A stretch of 64,000 nt of DNA from Ruminococcus_G sp963594675 (GTDB lineage Bacteria > Bacillota > Clostridia > Lachnospirales > Lachnospiraceae). The DNA lies in assembly GCA_963594675.1 (NCBI GenBank), contig CAVBGA010000193.1, positions 29,965 to 93,964 of the forward strand. The letters run 5' to 3'. Positions 10,001-17,087 of this stretch are shown here, piece after piece; within the stretch, counting starts at the first letter, position 1, and each line of letters opens with the position of its first letter. The notes beneath the pieces were generated by a model. The model searched no databases, was not told where the DNA came from, and was given only the letters and a program-made list of their open reading frames with translations. Position numbers and translations under genes: made by a program.

Positions 10001-10257
10001 TCCCAACCAGCCTTTCTAGGAACCTGATAGCCCTTCATGGTACGATATCTGGGAATCATATCCTTGATAACACGGGTCAATACATGACCAATGTGGGGTT
10101 TACCATTAGCCGTTGGCGGTCCATCGTAAAACATATAGATGGGTGAGCCTTCCCGCTCTTTGATACTCTTCTCGAAAATCTGGTTTTCTTTCCAGAACTT
10201 CGCTGTGTTTGCTTCGCGATCTACGAAATTCATGTCTGTAGATACTTTCTTATACAT
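7069..10257 (-). CDS. ileS: Isoleucyl-tRNA synthetase, IleS2 (long) type
   Basis: Charges tRNA-Ile with isoleucine. Class I synthetase signatures are present: HIGH-like motif NGKPHIGHVL near residue 46 and KMSKSKGN near 595. At 1062 residues, with the DGPPTANGKPHIGH block and a long C-terminal region, it matches the eukaryote-like IleS2 group rather than the shorter IleS1. IleS2 enzymes are known for low mupirocin sensitivity; that property is not tested here. The start at 10257 is set by AAGGAGG eight bases upstream; longer forms starting at 10296 lack a ribosome site. A small GTGC/GCAC hairpin sits just upstream of the ribosome site. No T-box leader is recognisable. Confidence 0.96.
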   Translation of the reverse strand: MYKKVSTDMNFVDREANTAKFWKENQIFEKSIKEREGSPIYMFYDGPPTANGKPHIGHVLTRVIKDMIPRYRTMKGYQVPRKAGWDTHGLPVELEVEKEIGIEGKDEIEAYGIEPFIKKCKESVWTYKGMWEDFSDTVGFWADMDHPYVTYYDDFIESEWWALKQIWDKGLLYKGFKVVPYCPSCGTPLSSHEVAQGYKTLKERSAVVRFKVKDEDAYFLAWTTTPWTLPSNIALCVNPDETYAKVKAADGYTYYMAKALLDNVLGSLAKEEGQEAYEILETMTGKDLEYKEYVPLYQCAADAVEKQHKKAFFVYADNYVTMTDGTGIVHIAPAFGEDDNRVGRKYDAPFVQMVDDHGVMKEETPFAGMRCKPTKKEMEAGAISADPEVLKELDARGLLFDAPKFEHDYPHCWRCDTPLIYFARESWFIKMTAVKDKLVENNKKIHWIPSNIGEGRFGNWLENIQDWGISRNRYWGTPLNIWECPDCGKQLSVGSKAELAELTGDPEAANTELHRPYVDNYTIKCECGGTMKRVPEVIDCWFDSGAMPYAQLHYPFENKELFEKQFPAQFISEAVDQTRGWFYSLHAESTLLFDKPAYENVIVLGLVLDKDGEKMSKSKGNAVNPFDALEKHGADAIRWYFYSNSAPWLPNRFHDKAVTEGQRKFLGTLWNTYAFYVLYAEIDQFDPTKYSLDYDKLPVMDKWLLSKLNSLVKTVDTSLDAYKIPEAARALQDFVDDMSNWYVRRSRERFWAKGMEQDKINAYMTLYTALVTVSKVAAPMIPFMTEEIYQNLVCGVDPSAKESIHLCDFPVANEAWIDTELEANMDELLKIVVLGRACRNAAAVKNRQPIGKMYVKAGKELPDYYKEIIEDELNVKELAFTDEVAQFISYTFKPQLKTVGPKFGKLVGGIRKALSELDGSKAMAQLKAEGTLKLDVNGEEVALAEEDLLIETAQSDGFVSETDNDITVVLDTNLTPELIEEGFVREIISKIQTMRKEAGFEVMDKIHISMKDNTVIEGIMRVHEEEIKSEVLALDINYGSVEGYEKEWSINSEKVTLGVRKD

Positions 10258-10319
10258 TGATGTGTTCCTCCTTATCGGTGCGGTTTTGCACTGCATCCGG
10301 TAGTTATTATGCTTTTATG

Positions 10320-10506
10320 ATATATATTTTAAGGCTGGTCAGAATAGAGCTGTGAAACATCTATGGTAAGTAAGAGAAAGGCTCCCGCCCTTTCTCAGGA
10401 CGAGAGCCTCGATATTGCTCTGCATACCATAAACCGATCTGACGGACCGGTCTTGATCACTCTCTCCATAACGGTTCTGACACCTAGCCACAATATGACA
10501 TAACTA
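10320..10506 (-). ncRNA. Structured RNA of about 187 nt, 6S-like (candidate ssrS)
   Basis: A transcript starting from the promoter at 10513-10541 would fold into one long hairpin closed end to end. Outer helix: AUAUU with AAUAU, GGCU with AGCC, and GUCAGAA (10475-10481) with UUCUGAC (10338-10344). Then a large internal bubble, then UAUGGUA (10425-10431) with UACCAUA (10362-10368). The apex is a 12-bp GC-rich helix (10379-10390 with 10398-10409) with a 7-base loop. Length, end pairing and central bubble are those of 6S RNA, the RNA polymerase-binding regulator. It could instead be a long ileS leader, since ileS begins 63 bases later and no clear terminator lies between. It accounts for most of the gap 10258-10603. 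Confidence 0.5.
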
Positions 10507-10512
10507 TCATTA

Positions 10513-10541
10513 ATTGTAATGTGAGAGCCCTTGTTTGTCAA
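10513..10541 (-). promoter_or_regulatory. Strong sigma-A promoter upstream of the 6S-like RNA and ileS
   Basis: TTGACA (10536-10541), exactly 17 bases, TACAAT (10513-10518). Predicted start near 10506. A near-consensus promoter is typical for an abundant stable RNA. Confidence 0.8.
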
Positions 10542-10603
10542 GGTTACAGGCCTTTTCAGCAGGTGAAATTCCAGCATATAATCCATCTAAGAAATATTTT
10601 TTC

Positions 10604-11611
10604 TCATTCAATCCCCTGCTCATTTAATAATTTCATAACCAGATTTTCTGTCTCAGCGATTCCATAGCTTGCACTATTGATGCAAAGATCGTAATTATCT
10701 GGTTTACCCCAGTTCGCACCGCCGTAGAAATTATAATATTTTTCATGCTGGCGATCCATTTTCTTGATGAAACGAGATGCCTCTTTTAAATTCATCTTTT
10801 TCACGTCCATGGTATGCTTAATTCTTGCATGCATAGGAGCTGTAATAAAGATACTGATATGGGGAATGTGATTGTTCTTCAAAATGGCATCGGCACAGCG
10901 TCCCATAATGACGCAATCTTCTTTCCTTGCCATATCGCAGATCAGATCACTCATGTTGAAGAATACTGCATCCTGTTTTGGAAGTCCATGATAGCGTTTC
11001 AGATCTTGCAGCCAGGTTTTCAAGCTAAACTTGCTTTTATTCTGATACTTGTCAAAGTGAGCAAAATTTTCCGCATCAGTGACCGCACCTTTTTCTGCAT
11101 CCAAGCGACGTAATACCTGATTAAAGATTTCCACATCATAATAATTAATGCGAAGCTGATCCGCCAAGCCAAAGCCAATGTCATTACCAGCGCTTCCCTG
11201 GGTACGACTGATACAGATGACAATGTGATCATCCTCTGTAATCTTCTTACGTCCCTTCAACATAGAGTTCAGCTGAATACGATCCTCATCCAGAATATCC
11301 GTACCTGCAAAGTTGTCCGGCAAAGCAGAAATTTCCTGGAAGATTTCATCGTACTTTTTCATCAAACGACTTTTTTCTTCTTTATTTTTAATGGTTCTGG
11401 CCATGTTGCTGATCAAAGCCATCTCACTTCGAAGAAGATGTCCATCCGGCTTTGTATACATAAGAGCAGCCAGATTGTGAATGGTACTCTCTCTGTCGCC
11501 GGTAAAGGTACGACCAAGGGAAGAGCCGACACTCTTATAAACCTCACCATCCAGTTCATAAAGTCTGGTGGCTAATTCTATATATTTCTCACGATTATTA
11601 TTTTCCTGCAT
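10604..11611 (-). CDS. Cytidylate-kinase-like P-loop protein
   Basis: 335 residues. The C-terminal two thirds (from about residue 125) match the cytidylate kinase-like family: CISRTQGSAGNDIGFGLADQ is the P-loop region, followed by INYYDVEIFNQVL and DCVIMGRCADAIL, and an Arg-rich lid near KKMDRQHEKYYNFY. The N-terminal 120 residues are helical and unassigned. The P-loop lacks a classical GKS/T, as is common in this family, so the substrate is unknown. AGGAGG lies seven bases before the ATG. Its start is 15 bases after the stop of the NhaD-type antiporter, so the two are probably one transcript. Confidence 0.8.
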   Translation of the reverse strand: MQENNNREKYIELATRLYELDGEVYKSVGSSLGRTFTGDRESTIHNLAALMYTKPDGHLLRSEMALISNMARTIKNKEEKSRLMKKYDEIFQEISALPDNFAGTDILDEDRIQLNSMLKGRKKITEDDHIVICISRTQGSAGNDIGFGLADQLRINYYDVEIFNQVLRRLDAEKGAVTDAENFAHFDKYQNKSKFSLKTWLQDLKRYHGLPKQDAVFFNMSDLICDMARKEDCVIMGRCADAILKNNHIPHISIFITAPMHARIKHTMDVKKMNLKEASRFIKKMDRQHEKYYNFYGGANWGKPDNYDLCINSASYGIAETENLVMKLLNEQGIE

Positions 11612-11626
11612 GTCGATCCTCCTCTC

Positions 11627-13069
11627 TTAAAATATAAAGAATACCAGCATATCAATGATAAACACCGGTATCAGATAGCGAATAGACCATCCTATGTATC
11701 CGAAGAAGGAAGGCATATTAATACCATTCTCATCAGAAAGTGACTTAACCATGAAGTTAGGCGCATTACCAATATAGGTATTGGCACCCATAAATACGGC
11801 ACCACAGGAAATTGCGGTCAACAACTTCACTGGAATAGTTCCCAGACTTGTAACAACACCCTGAGCAAAGCCCAAAGTACCTGCTGTTGTCAGGAAGACC
11901 AGATAGGTCGGTGTATTGTCCAGGAAGCTGGACAGAGCTCCGGTAGCCCAGAACAACTGGAATGGCTCCGTAAGTCCAAGGTTAGGTCCTACGGACTTCA
12001 GCAGCATAAGAGCCGGCTGCATGGTAATAAAGATACCGATAAAGAGTACAGCAACCTCCTGAATCGCACCCCAGGTAAAATGGTTGCGCACACGAATCTC
12101 TTTATTTGTTGTCTTAAAGGACAGGAAAGCAGCCAACAAAATGATCACACACTCGATGAGAGCCGGATAGGTCAAAGTTACCTCTCCAAAAATGTGAATT
12201 CCCAAAACATTTCCTGCTGCATCCTGGAAAGCAGAAAGTCCCGGAAGAACACCACTTAAGATAACCGCTGCCACAATCATTACCAAGAAAATGATATTGT
12301 GGAGACCATCAATCTTAAATAATCTACCTGTATTGCTAATATCCGGTTTACGTCCCTGACCAATATCAGTCTTGTAGGCTTTCATATCCAAACGATAGAA
12401 TACGAAGAGCAGGATGATCATGTTAAAGATCAAAATCGGGAAGAGATGCAAGCTCCAGAAGAAAGGAACGCCTCTCATAAAGCCCATCAAAAGCGGCGGG
12501 TCACCGATAGGAGTCAGACATCCACCCATATTAGATACCAGGAAGATAAAGAAGATCATAATATGACCTTTTCTTTTTCTCCAAGAATTCATCTTGATCA
12601 CCGGTCTTACCATAAGCATACTGGCTCCGGTAGTTCCCACACAACTGGCAAGCAAGGTTCCGATTGCCAACAGGCACACATTTACTCGGGGAGAACCAGC
12701 AAAATCACCCTCAATGGTAATATTACCAGCTACGCAAAAGAGTCCAAAAAGCAAAACGATAAAAGTAAGATAATCGCCAATCACGCATTCCAGAACGGTC
12801 TCTAATGTCTTGCTTCCGCCATAAACCATAGCAAAAGGAATCACCATAAGGATAATCCACAAAAGAACTACTGGCGGCTGATTCTTTTCCCACCATTCAG
12901 CTCTAACTAGGGGCATTACCGCAACGCAGAGCAAAAGTCCTGCAAAGGGAATGCACAGCCATAGGGGTACGGTAGTTGTACTTTCACTGCCGCTGGATGC
13001 CAAAACGCCCACAGACGTAGACATAAACACGGCAAGAAAAGTGCATAGCATTGCTATAAATTTTTTCAT
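11627..13069 (-). CDS. NhaD/ArsB-type sodium:proton antiporter
   Basis: About 480 residues with 11-13 predicted membrane helices and an N-terminal signal-like helix. The loop DPPLLMGFMRGVPFFW, with its GCLTPIGDPPLL context, and SFLDNTPTYLVFL followed later by GANTYIGNAPNFMVK are hallmarks of the ion transporter superfamily members NhaD/CitM; the two halves carry the paired unwound helices. Likely exports Na+ in exchange for H+. The start at MKKF (13069) is chosen because GAGAGGTG lies just upstream; an earlier ATG (MRGVE) overlaps that ribosome site. Followed by the cytidylate-kinase-like gene after 15 bases. Confidence 0.85.
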   Translation of the reverse strand: MKKFIAMLCTFLAVFMSTSVGVLASSGSESTTTVPLWLCIPFAGLLLCVAVMPLVRAEWWEKNQPPVVLLWIILMVIPFAMVYGGSKTLETVLECVIGDYLTFIVLLFGLFCVAGNITIEGDFAGSPRVNVCLLAIGTLLASCVGTTGASMLMVRPVIKMNSWRKRKGHIMIFFIFLVSNMGGCLTPIGDPPLLMGFMRGVPFFWSLHLFPILIFNMIILLFVFYRLDMKAYKTDIGQGRKPDISNTGRLFKIDGLHNIIFLVMIVAAVILSGVLPGLSAFQDAAGNVLGIHIFGEVTLTYPALIECVIILLAAFLSFKTTNKEIRVRNHFTWGAIQEVAVLFIGIFITMQPALMLLKSVGPNLGLTEPFQLFWATGALSSFLDNTPTYLVFLTTAGTLGFAQGVVTSLGTIPVKLLTAISCGAVFMGANTYIGNAPNFMVKSLSDENGINMPSFFGYIGWSIRYLIPVFIIDMLVFFIF

Positions 13070-13190
13070 TTCCACACCTCTCATATACCTTTCTATACAT
13101 TAAGATGAAACCTATAGCCTTGCAACACAGTAGGAAATAAATCCTCTATTATCTTAAAAAGTTACAAATTTCATCCTCATGACATCCGAA

Positions 13191-13218
13191 ATTATAACAC
13201 TCTCAAGGTAAAAATCAA
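13191..13218 (-). promoter_or_regulatory. Promoter of the antiporter operon
   Basis: TTGATT (13213-13218), 16 bases, TATAAT (13191-13196) with an extended -10 TG (TGTTATAAT). It leaves a 5' leader of about 115 bases with a GATGAAA/TTTCATC inverted repeat, function unknown. Confidence 0.6.
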
Positions 13219-13249
13219 TTAGGAAAATTTGCACTATATTCATTTTTGT

Positions 13250-14230
13250 TTATTTTTCTCGATTTATTTCGTTTTTTTTGTGAACTTTTTTCTGTTTTCT
13301 TTTCACTTTCAAACCTTTTCTTTTCTCACGGATTCTTTCGGCACCGGTCTCATCGATGAGCTTTATGGTTTTCACCACGTAAATTCCCCCCTCATCGGTC
13401 TTTTTCATCCGGGCCTTGCCTTTAAGGTAACCATGCACCGGACAATAGGCCAGGCAGTAATAATTCTTTGAATTCCCGGAAAACCAGCGAATTTTCTTTC
13501 GAACATTCTTACCACAAAGGAAGCAGCGACTCTGGGTCACATCTTTATCCTTCATAGCTTCTTCCTTGCTATCAAACTCCCTGGAGATAAACTTCTCGTA
13601 GTCATCAAAAACAACCCGAATCTGATCCTTACGCTCCTTGGGATTCTGGTAGCAATCAATAGAAAACCGTCGTTCCACCAAATCTTGATCTAATCTTTTT
13701 AAGATTTCTGCCGTGTAAAAGGCATCATCCAAGGCATGATGAAAATTTCGCTCCTTCTTAATATGTAGAAAATCAATTCCATATTCCAAAGATTTTCTGG
13801 ATTTCCCATCCTCAAAATCTAGACTGAATAGCTTTTGCACATCATAATAAGGGATTGGTCCCTCAATAAGGCCCAGCTTTCCATAATATTTCATATTTCG
13901 CTGAAGTTCCACCAAGTCCGTTCCGCCCCAGGTGCAAAAACGGTAGTCCCCATCTGCCGCACACCATTGCAGAAAGTCCTTGACGGCTTTCCCGAAATAA
14001 TCTCCCTTTTCCAACTGCTCCATATCCATATCCAGAATCTGCTTGGTTCTATAGTGCATCTTCCTATACACGGTGGGATGAATCAAGCGATGAAATTCGT
14101 CCAGGGTTTCTTTTTCATTATTTAATTTTAGTGCTCCGATCTCCACGATCTCGAACGGAAGTCGGGGATTCTCCCTCTCCTTCCCGTAGGGACACTGGTT
14201 CCATTCCAGATCGAACACAATATAATTCAT
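13250..14230 (-). CDS. DEDDh-type 3'-5' exonuclease domain protein
   Basis: 326 residues. The first 190 residues are an RNase T/ERI-1/KapD-like exonuclease: FDLEWNQ (metal ligands D and E), CTWGGTDLVELQRN (second Asp motif) and HHALDDAFYTAEI (His and Asp of the third motif). The C-terminal part has a CFLCGKNVRKKIRWF / CLAYCPVHG four-cysteine zinc-binding element and a very basic tail, which suggests nucleic acid binding. Start at 14230 is set by AAAGGAG nine bases upstream, not the longer frame that begins near 14290. It is divergent from the (p)ppGpp synthetase operon. The substrate cannot be read from sequence. Confidence 0.85.
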   Translation of the reverse strand: MNYIVFDLEWNQCPYGKERENPRLPFEIVEIGALKLNNEKETLDEFHRLIHPTVYRKMHYRTKQILDMDMEQLEKGDYFGKAVKDFLQWCAADGDYRFCTWGGTDLVELQRNMKYYGKLGLIEGPIPYYDVQKLFSLDFEDGKSRKSLEYGIDFLHIKKERNFHHALDDAFYTAEILKRLDQDLVERRFSIDCYQNPKERKDQIRVVFDDYEKFISREFDSKEEAMKDKDVTQSRCFLCGKNVRKKIRWFSGNSKNYYCLAYCPVHGYLKGKARMKKTDEGGIYVVKTIKLIDETGAERIREKRKGLKVKRKQKKVHKKNEINREK

Positions 14231-14271
14231 CAGGAAATACTCCTTTGATTTTTCTTTTATATTCACTAGAT

Positions 14272-14300
14272 ATGATAAGATAAAATTCATAAAAAAACAA
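14272..14300 (-). promoter_or_regulatory. Candidate promoter of the exonuclease gene
   Basis: TTGTTT (14295-14300), 17 bases, TATCAT (14272-14277); about 35 bases before the ATG. Confidence 0.5.
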
Positions 14301-14348
14301 TAAAGTCTTTCTTCTTCCTTCTTTCACAATATATTCACAGGATCTCTT

Positions 14349-14377
14349 TTGCCTTCTTATGCTCATTAGCGTATAAT
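14349..14377 (+). promoter_or_regulatory. Promoter of the synthetase/two-component operon
   Basis: TTGCCT (14349-14354), 17 bases, TATAAT (14372-14377), about 40 bases before the ATG at 14417. It is divergent to the exonuclease promoter. Confidence 0.75.
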
Positions 14378-14416
14378 AAAGCCACATCACCCTACACACA
14401 ACGGAGGTGTTCATTT

Positions 14417-15055
14417 ATGATGAAAAATCACCTAGATGCCTCGAATAGTATTTATGGAGAGCATCTGGAAGAACTAAAAAAAATATCCCAGCGATTAATG
14501 ACAAGAATCGACGAAATAAGAGCAGAAATCAAGGAAAATCGCGGAAGTGACCCAGTAGATCATTGTCTGTCCAGGATTAAGTCTGAAAAAAGCATGCGGG
14601 AAAAATGTCAAAAGCGGGGTCTTCCCGAAAATAGTGATTCCGCCCTTTTTAAAATTTATGATGCCATCGGCATCCGTATCATCTGTGCTTTTCTCAACGA
14701 CGTATACCTGATCAGAGATTATCTGAAGGAATCCAAGGATTTCCAAATCGTTGAAGAAAAAGATTATATTCGCAAGGCAAAGCCCAATGGTTATCGAAGC
14801 TTACATCTGATTATAAAAGTGGATGATTGCTGGTATGCGGAGATTCAGCTGCGCACCATTTCCATGGATACCTGGGCCGCCCTAGAGCACAAAATGAAAT
14901 ACAAAAAGAATATCGGCAAAAATACCGATCTGATTGTCAAGGAATTGAAGCGCTGTGCAGACGAACTGGCCTCCACAGATGTTTCCATGCAGACCATCCG
15001 AGACATGATCGAAGCCGATTCGGAGGATGAATATTATGAAACTTCTTCTTGCTGA
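14417..15055 (+). CDS. Small alarmone synthetase (RelA/SpoT-domain GTP pyrophosphokinase)
   Basis: 212 residues containing only the synthetase domain, with no HD hydrolase, TGS or ACT regions; thus like RelP/RelQ. Motifs: FKIYDAIGIRIIC (region around the catalytic Asp), KPNGYRSLHLII, and EIQLRTISMDTWAALEHKMKYK with the conserved Glu, Arg and His. It makes ppGpp/pppGpp (or pGpp) from ATP and GDP/GTP/GMP. GGAGGTG seven bases upstream sets the start. Its last 20 bases overlap the start of the response regulator, and no promoter is visible between them, so alarmone synthesis is built into a two-component operon. Confidence 0.9.
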   Translation: MMKNHLDASNSIYGEHLEELKKISQRLMTRIDEIRAEIKENRGSDPVDHCLSRIKSEKSMREKCQKRGLPENSDSALFKIYDAIGIRIICAFLNDVYLIRDYLKESKDFQIVEEKDYIRKAKPNGYRSLHLIIKVDDCWYAEIQLRTISMDTWAALEHKMKYKKNIGKNTDLIVKELKRCADELASTDVSMQTIRDMIEADSEDEYYETSSC

Positions 15056-15704
15056 GGACACCAGAGACCTGAATCGAGCCGTCACGGCAGTCCTGGAGCA
15101 TCAGGGCTATACCGTAGATCCTGTTTATAACGGGGGTGAAGCCCTGGAACATATTAAAAATGAAAGTTATGACGGAATGATTCTGGATATCATGATGCCT
15201 GTTATGGACGGCATCAGCCTGATTAAAGAAATCCGTCGCATGCACATCCTGACACCGGTACTTCTCCTTACTGCCAAGGCAGAGGTGGATGACCGGGTTA
15301 CCGGTCTGGACGCCGGAGCTGATGACTATTTGACCAAGCCCTTCGCCATGAAGGAACTGCTGGCCCGCATCCGCTCCATGACCCGCAGACATACTATGTA
15401 TCAATTAAATTCTCTGGAATTTCAGGATATTACCCTGAATGCAGAGAGCTCTGAGATGACTTCTTCCAACACCGTCAGTCTTTCCCTCAAGGAATTTCAA
15501 CTGATGGAGACTCTGATTACCAATGCTGACAGATCTCTGGAGACCAATTGGCTTAGGGAACAGGTCTGGAAGGAGGAAGAAGATGCCTCAGAAGACACGG
15601 TTTGGCTTTATATTTCCTATTTAAAAGGAAAGCTCAGATCCGTCGGTTCCCGCTTAACGATCCAGGGCAACCGGGGCAGCAGCTTTCAGTTGGTGAATGA
15701 ATGA
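15036..15704 (+). CDS. OmpR/PhoB-family response regulator
   Basis: About 222 residues. Receiver domain: acidic pocket LLAEDTRD, phosphorylation site in GMILDIMMPVMDG, conserved LTAK and DYLTKPF. The C-terminal winged helix (VSLSLKEFQLMETLI and DTVWLYISYLKGKLR) binds DNA. Start at 15036 (MKLLLAED) is preferred because GGAGGA is nine bases upstream; the ATG at 15027 overlaps the ribosome site. It overlaps the synthetase gene by 20 bases and the kinase gene by 4 (ATGA). Confidence 0.93.
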   Translation: MKLLLAEDTRDLNRAVTAVLEHQGYTVDPVYNGGEALEHIKNESYDGMILDIMMPVMDGISLIKEIRRMHILTPVLLLTAKAEVDDRVTGLDAGADDYLTKPFAMKELLARIRSMTRRHTMYQLNSLEFQDITLNAESSEMTSSNTVSLSLKEFQLMETLITNADRSLETNWLREQVWKEEEDASEDTVWLYISYLKGKLRSVGSRLTIQGNRGSSFQLVNE

Positions 15705-17002
15705 ATGCAAAATCCATACAAAAATTAAGAATTCAATTTATCTGCATCTTTGCCGGTGCCATTCTTCTGGCCATGGTTTTTCTGGGGTCCATGATCAATC
15801 TTACGATTATGTATGCCTCAAGGAAGGAAGTCAGCGAGCTTCTGGACTCCATTATCGCCAATGACGGAAGTCTGCCGGAGGGCAAAGAAGATTTCGACGA
15901 TTATACCCTTATGTTCGACAATGACGAATATAATGAGGATAGTCTCATGGCTACCCGCTATTTTGCTGTCATTTACGATGATGAAGACCATATCAGTCGA
16001 ACAATAACGGAACATATTTCCACGCTGAGTGATACGGACGTGATAAGCTATGCCAAGAAGGTTTCTGAAAGGAAAAATAACTTCGGCCGCATTGGCATAT
16101 ATTACTACAAGGTAGGAAAAACCAGCCAGGGCAAGAAAATTATTGTTCTGGTCAATGCCTTCTCCCACATCAATTCCAGCAATAATATCCTGTATTTTAC
16201 GGTCTTGATCTGTATTGCCGGTCTCATGATCACCTTGGTTCTGGTGGTGCTTTTTTCCAAGCGTGCCATCAAGCCCGAAATCGAAAATAATCTGCGGCAG
16301 AGGCAGTTCATCACCAATGCCAGTCATGAATTAAAAACGCCCCTGGCCGTCATAAGAGCCAACACGGAGTTGATTGAACTGATGAATGGGGAAAACGAAT
16401 GGACCCAATCCACCATGCGGCAGATTGAACGGATGGATGGCTTGATCAAAAATCTGGTAATGATTAGCCGCTCCCAGGAATACGAGGACCACTCCACTCT
16501 GGATGAAGTAGATGTATCTAAGAGTGTAAGAGAATCTACAGAAAACTTTGATGTGGTAGCCTCTCAGAATCATTTAAGCTTAGAAAAGGAAATCCCCGAT
16601 GACATCACCATGATCGCTGATGATAGCAAAATCCGGCAGCTCACCTCCCTTTTGGTGGACAATGCCATAAAATATTGCGATGAAGAAGGAAGAATCCAGG
16701 TACGCCTGGCTAGGGAAGGAAAAGGAAAAGGCATCCGTCTGACCGTTTCCAACTCTTTTGCAGACGGAGCCAATGTCAATCCCAATCGTTTCTTCGACCG
16801 TTTCTACCGGGATGACTCCTCCCACAATATTGACAAGGGGGGCTACGGCATCGGCCTTTCCATCGCCCAGAGCATCTGCCAGCAATACCGAGGCAGCATA
16901 CGGGCTGTGTGGAAGAACGGAAGGATTTCCTTTATCTGCCTGCTGATGCAGCCAGTAGTGCCCCGGATGAAGTTCTGGAAGGGTCAGGATAAAAAAGCTT
17001 GA
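15701..17002 (+). CDS. Membrane sensor histidine kinase
   Basis: 433 residues. Two membrane helices (about 9-33 and 163-187) flank an acidic extracytoplasmic sensor region of about 130 residues. HisKA box NASHELKTPLAVIRANTEL carries the phospho-acceptor His; ATP-binding motifs are LLVDNAIKYCDEEG (N box) and FYRDDSSHNIDKGGYGIGLSI (G boxes). The start overlaps the regulator stop by 4 bases, so the pair is coupled. The signal is unknown. The gene ends at a bidirectional terminator shared with the convergent pilus operon. Confidence 0.93.
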   Translation: MNAKSIQKLRIQFICIFAGAILLAMVFLGSMINLTIMYASRKEVSELLDSIIANDGSLPEGKEDFDDYTLMFDNDEYNEDSLMATRYFAVIYDDEDHISRTITEHISTLSDTDVISYAKKVSERKNNFGRIGIYYYKVGKTSQGKKIIVLVNAFSHINSSNNILYFTVLICIAGLMITLVLVVLFSKRAIKPEIENNLRQRQFITNASHELKTPLAVIRANTELIELMNGENEWTQSTMRQIERMDGLIKNLVMISRSQEYEDHSTLDEVDVSKSVRESTENFDVVASQNHLSLEKEIPDDITMIADDSKIRQLTSLLVDNAIKYCDEEGRIQVRLAREGKGKGIRLTVSNSFADGANVNPNRFFDRFYRDDSSHNIDKGGYGIGLSIAQSICQQYRGSIRAVWKNGRISFICLLMQPVVPRMKFWKGQDKKA

Positions 17003-17036
17003 AACAGTGATAATGGATTGCAAATATTGCTAAATG

Positions 17037-17067
17037 AAACAGGGGCCAAGAATCTTGGCCCCTGTTT
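17037..17067. terminator. Bidirectional terminator between kinase and pilus operons
   Basis: Perfect hairpin AAACAGGGGCCAAG / CTTGGCCCCTGTTT with loop AAT-like bases, T-rich on both exits. It lies 35 bases after the kinase stop and 20 bases after the pilus tip stop. Confidence 0.9.
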
Positions 17068-17087
17068 CTAACTTACCATGTAACTAA

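Noticed and set aside
10395..10586. 63-codon frame on the minus strand upstream of ileS
   Set aside because: It runs through the structured RNA and its own promoter, with no ribosome site or family pattern.
10258..10590. T-box leader for ileS
   Set aside because: No GGGTGG-type T-box core or following terminator is present; the fold seen is end-to-end paired like 6S RNA.
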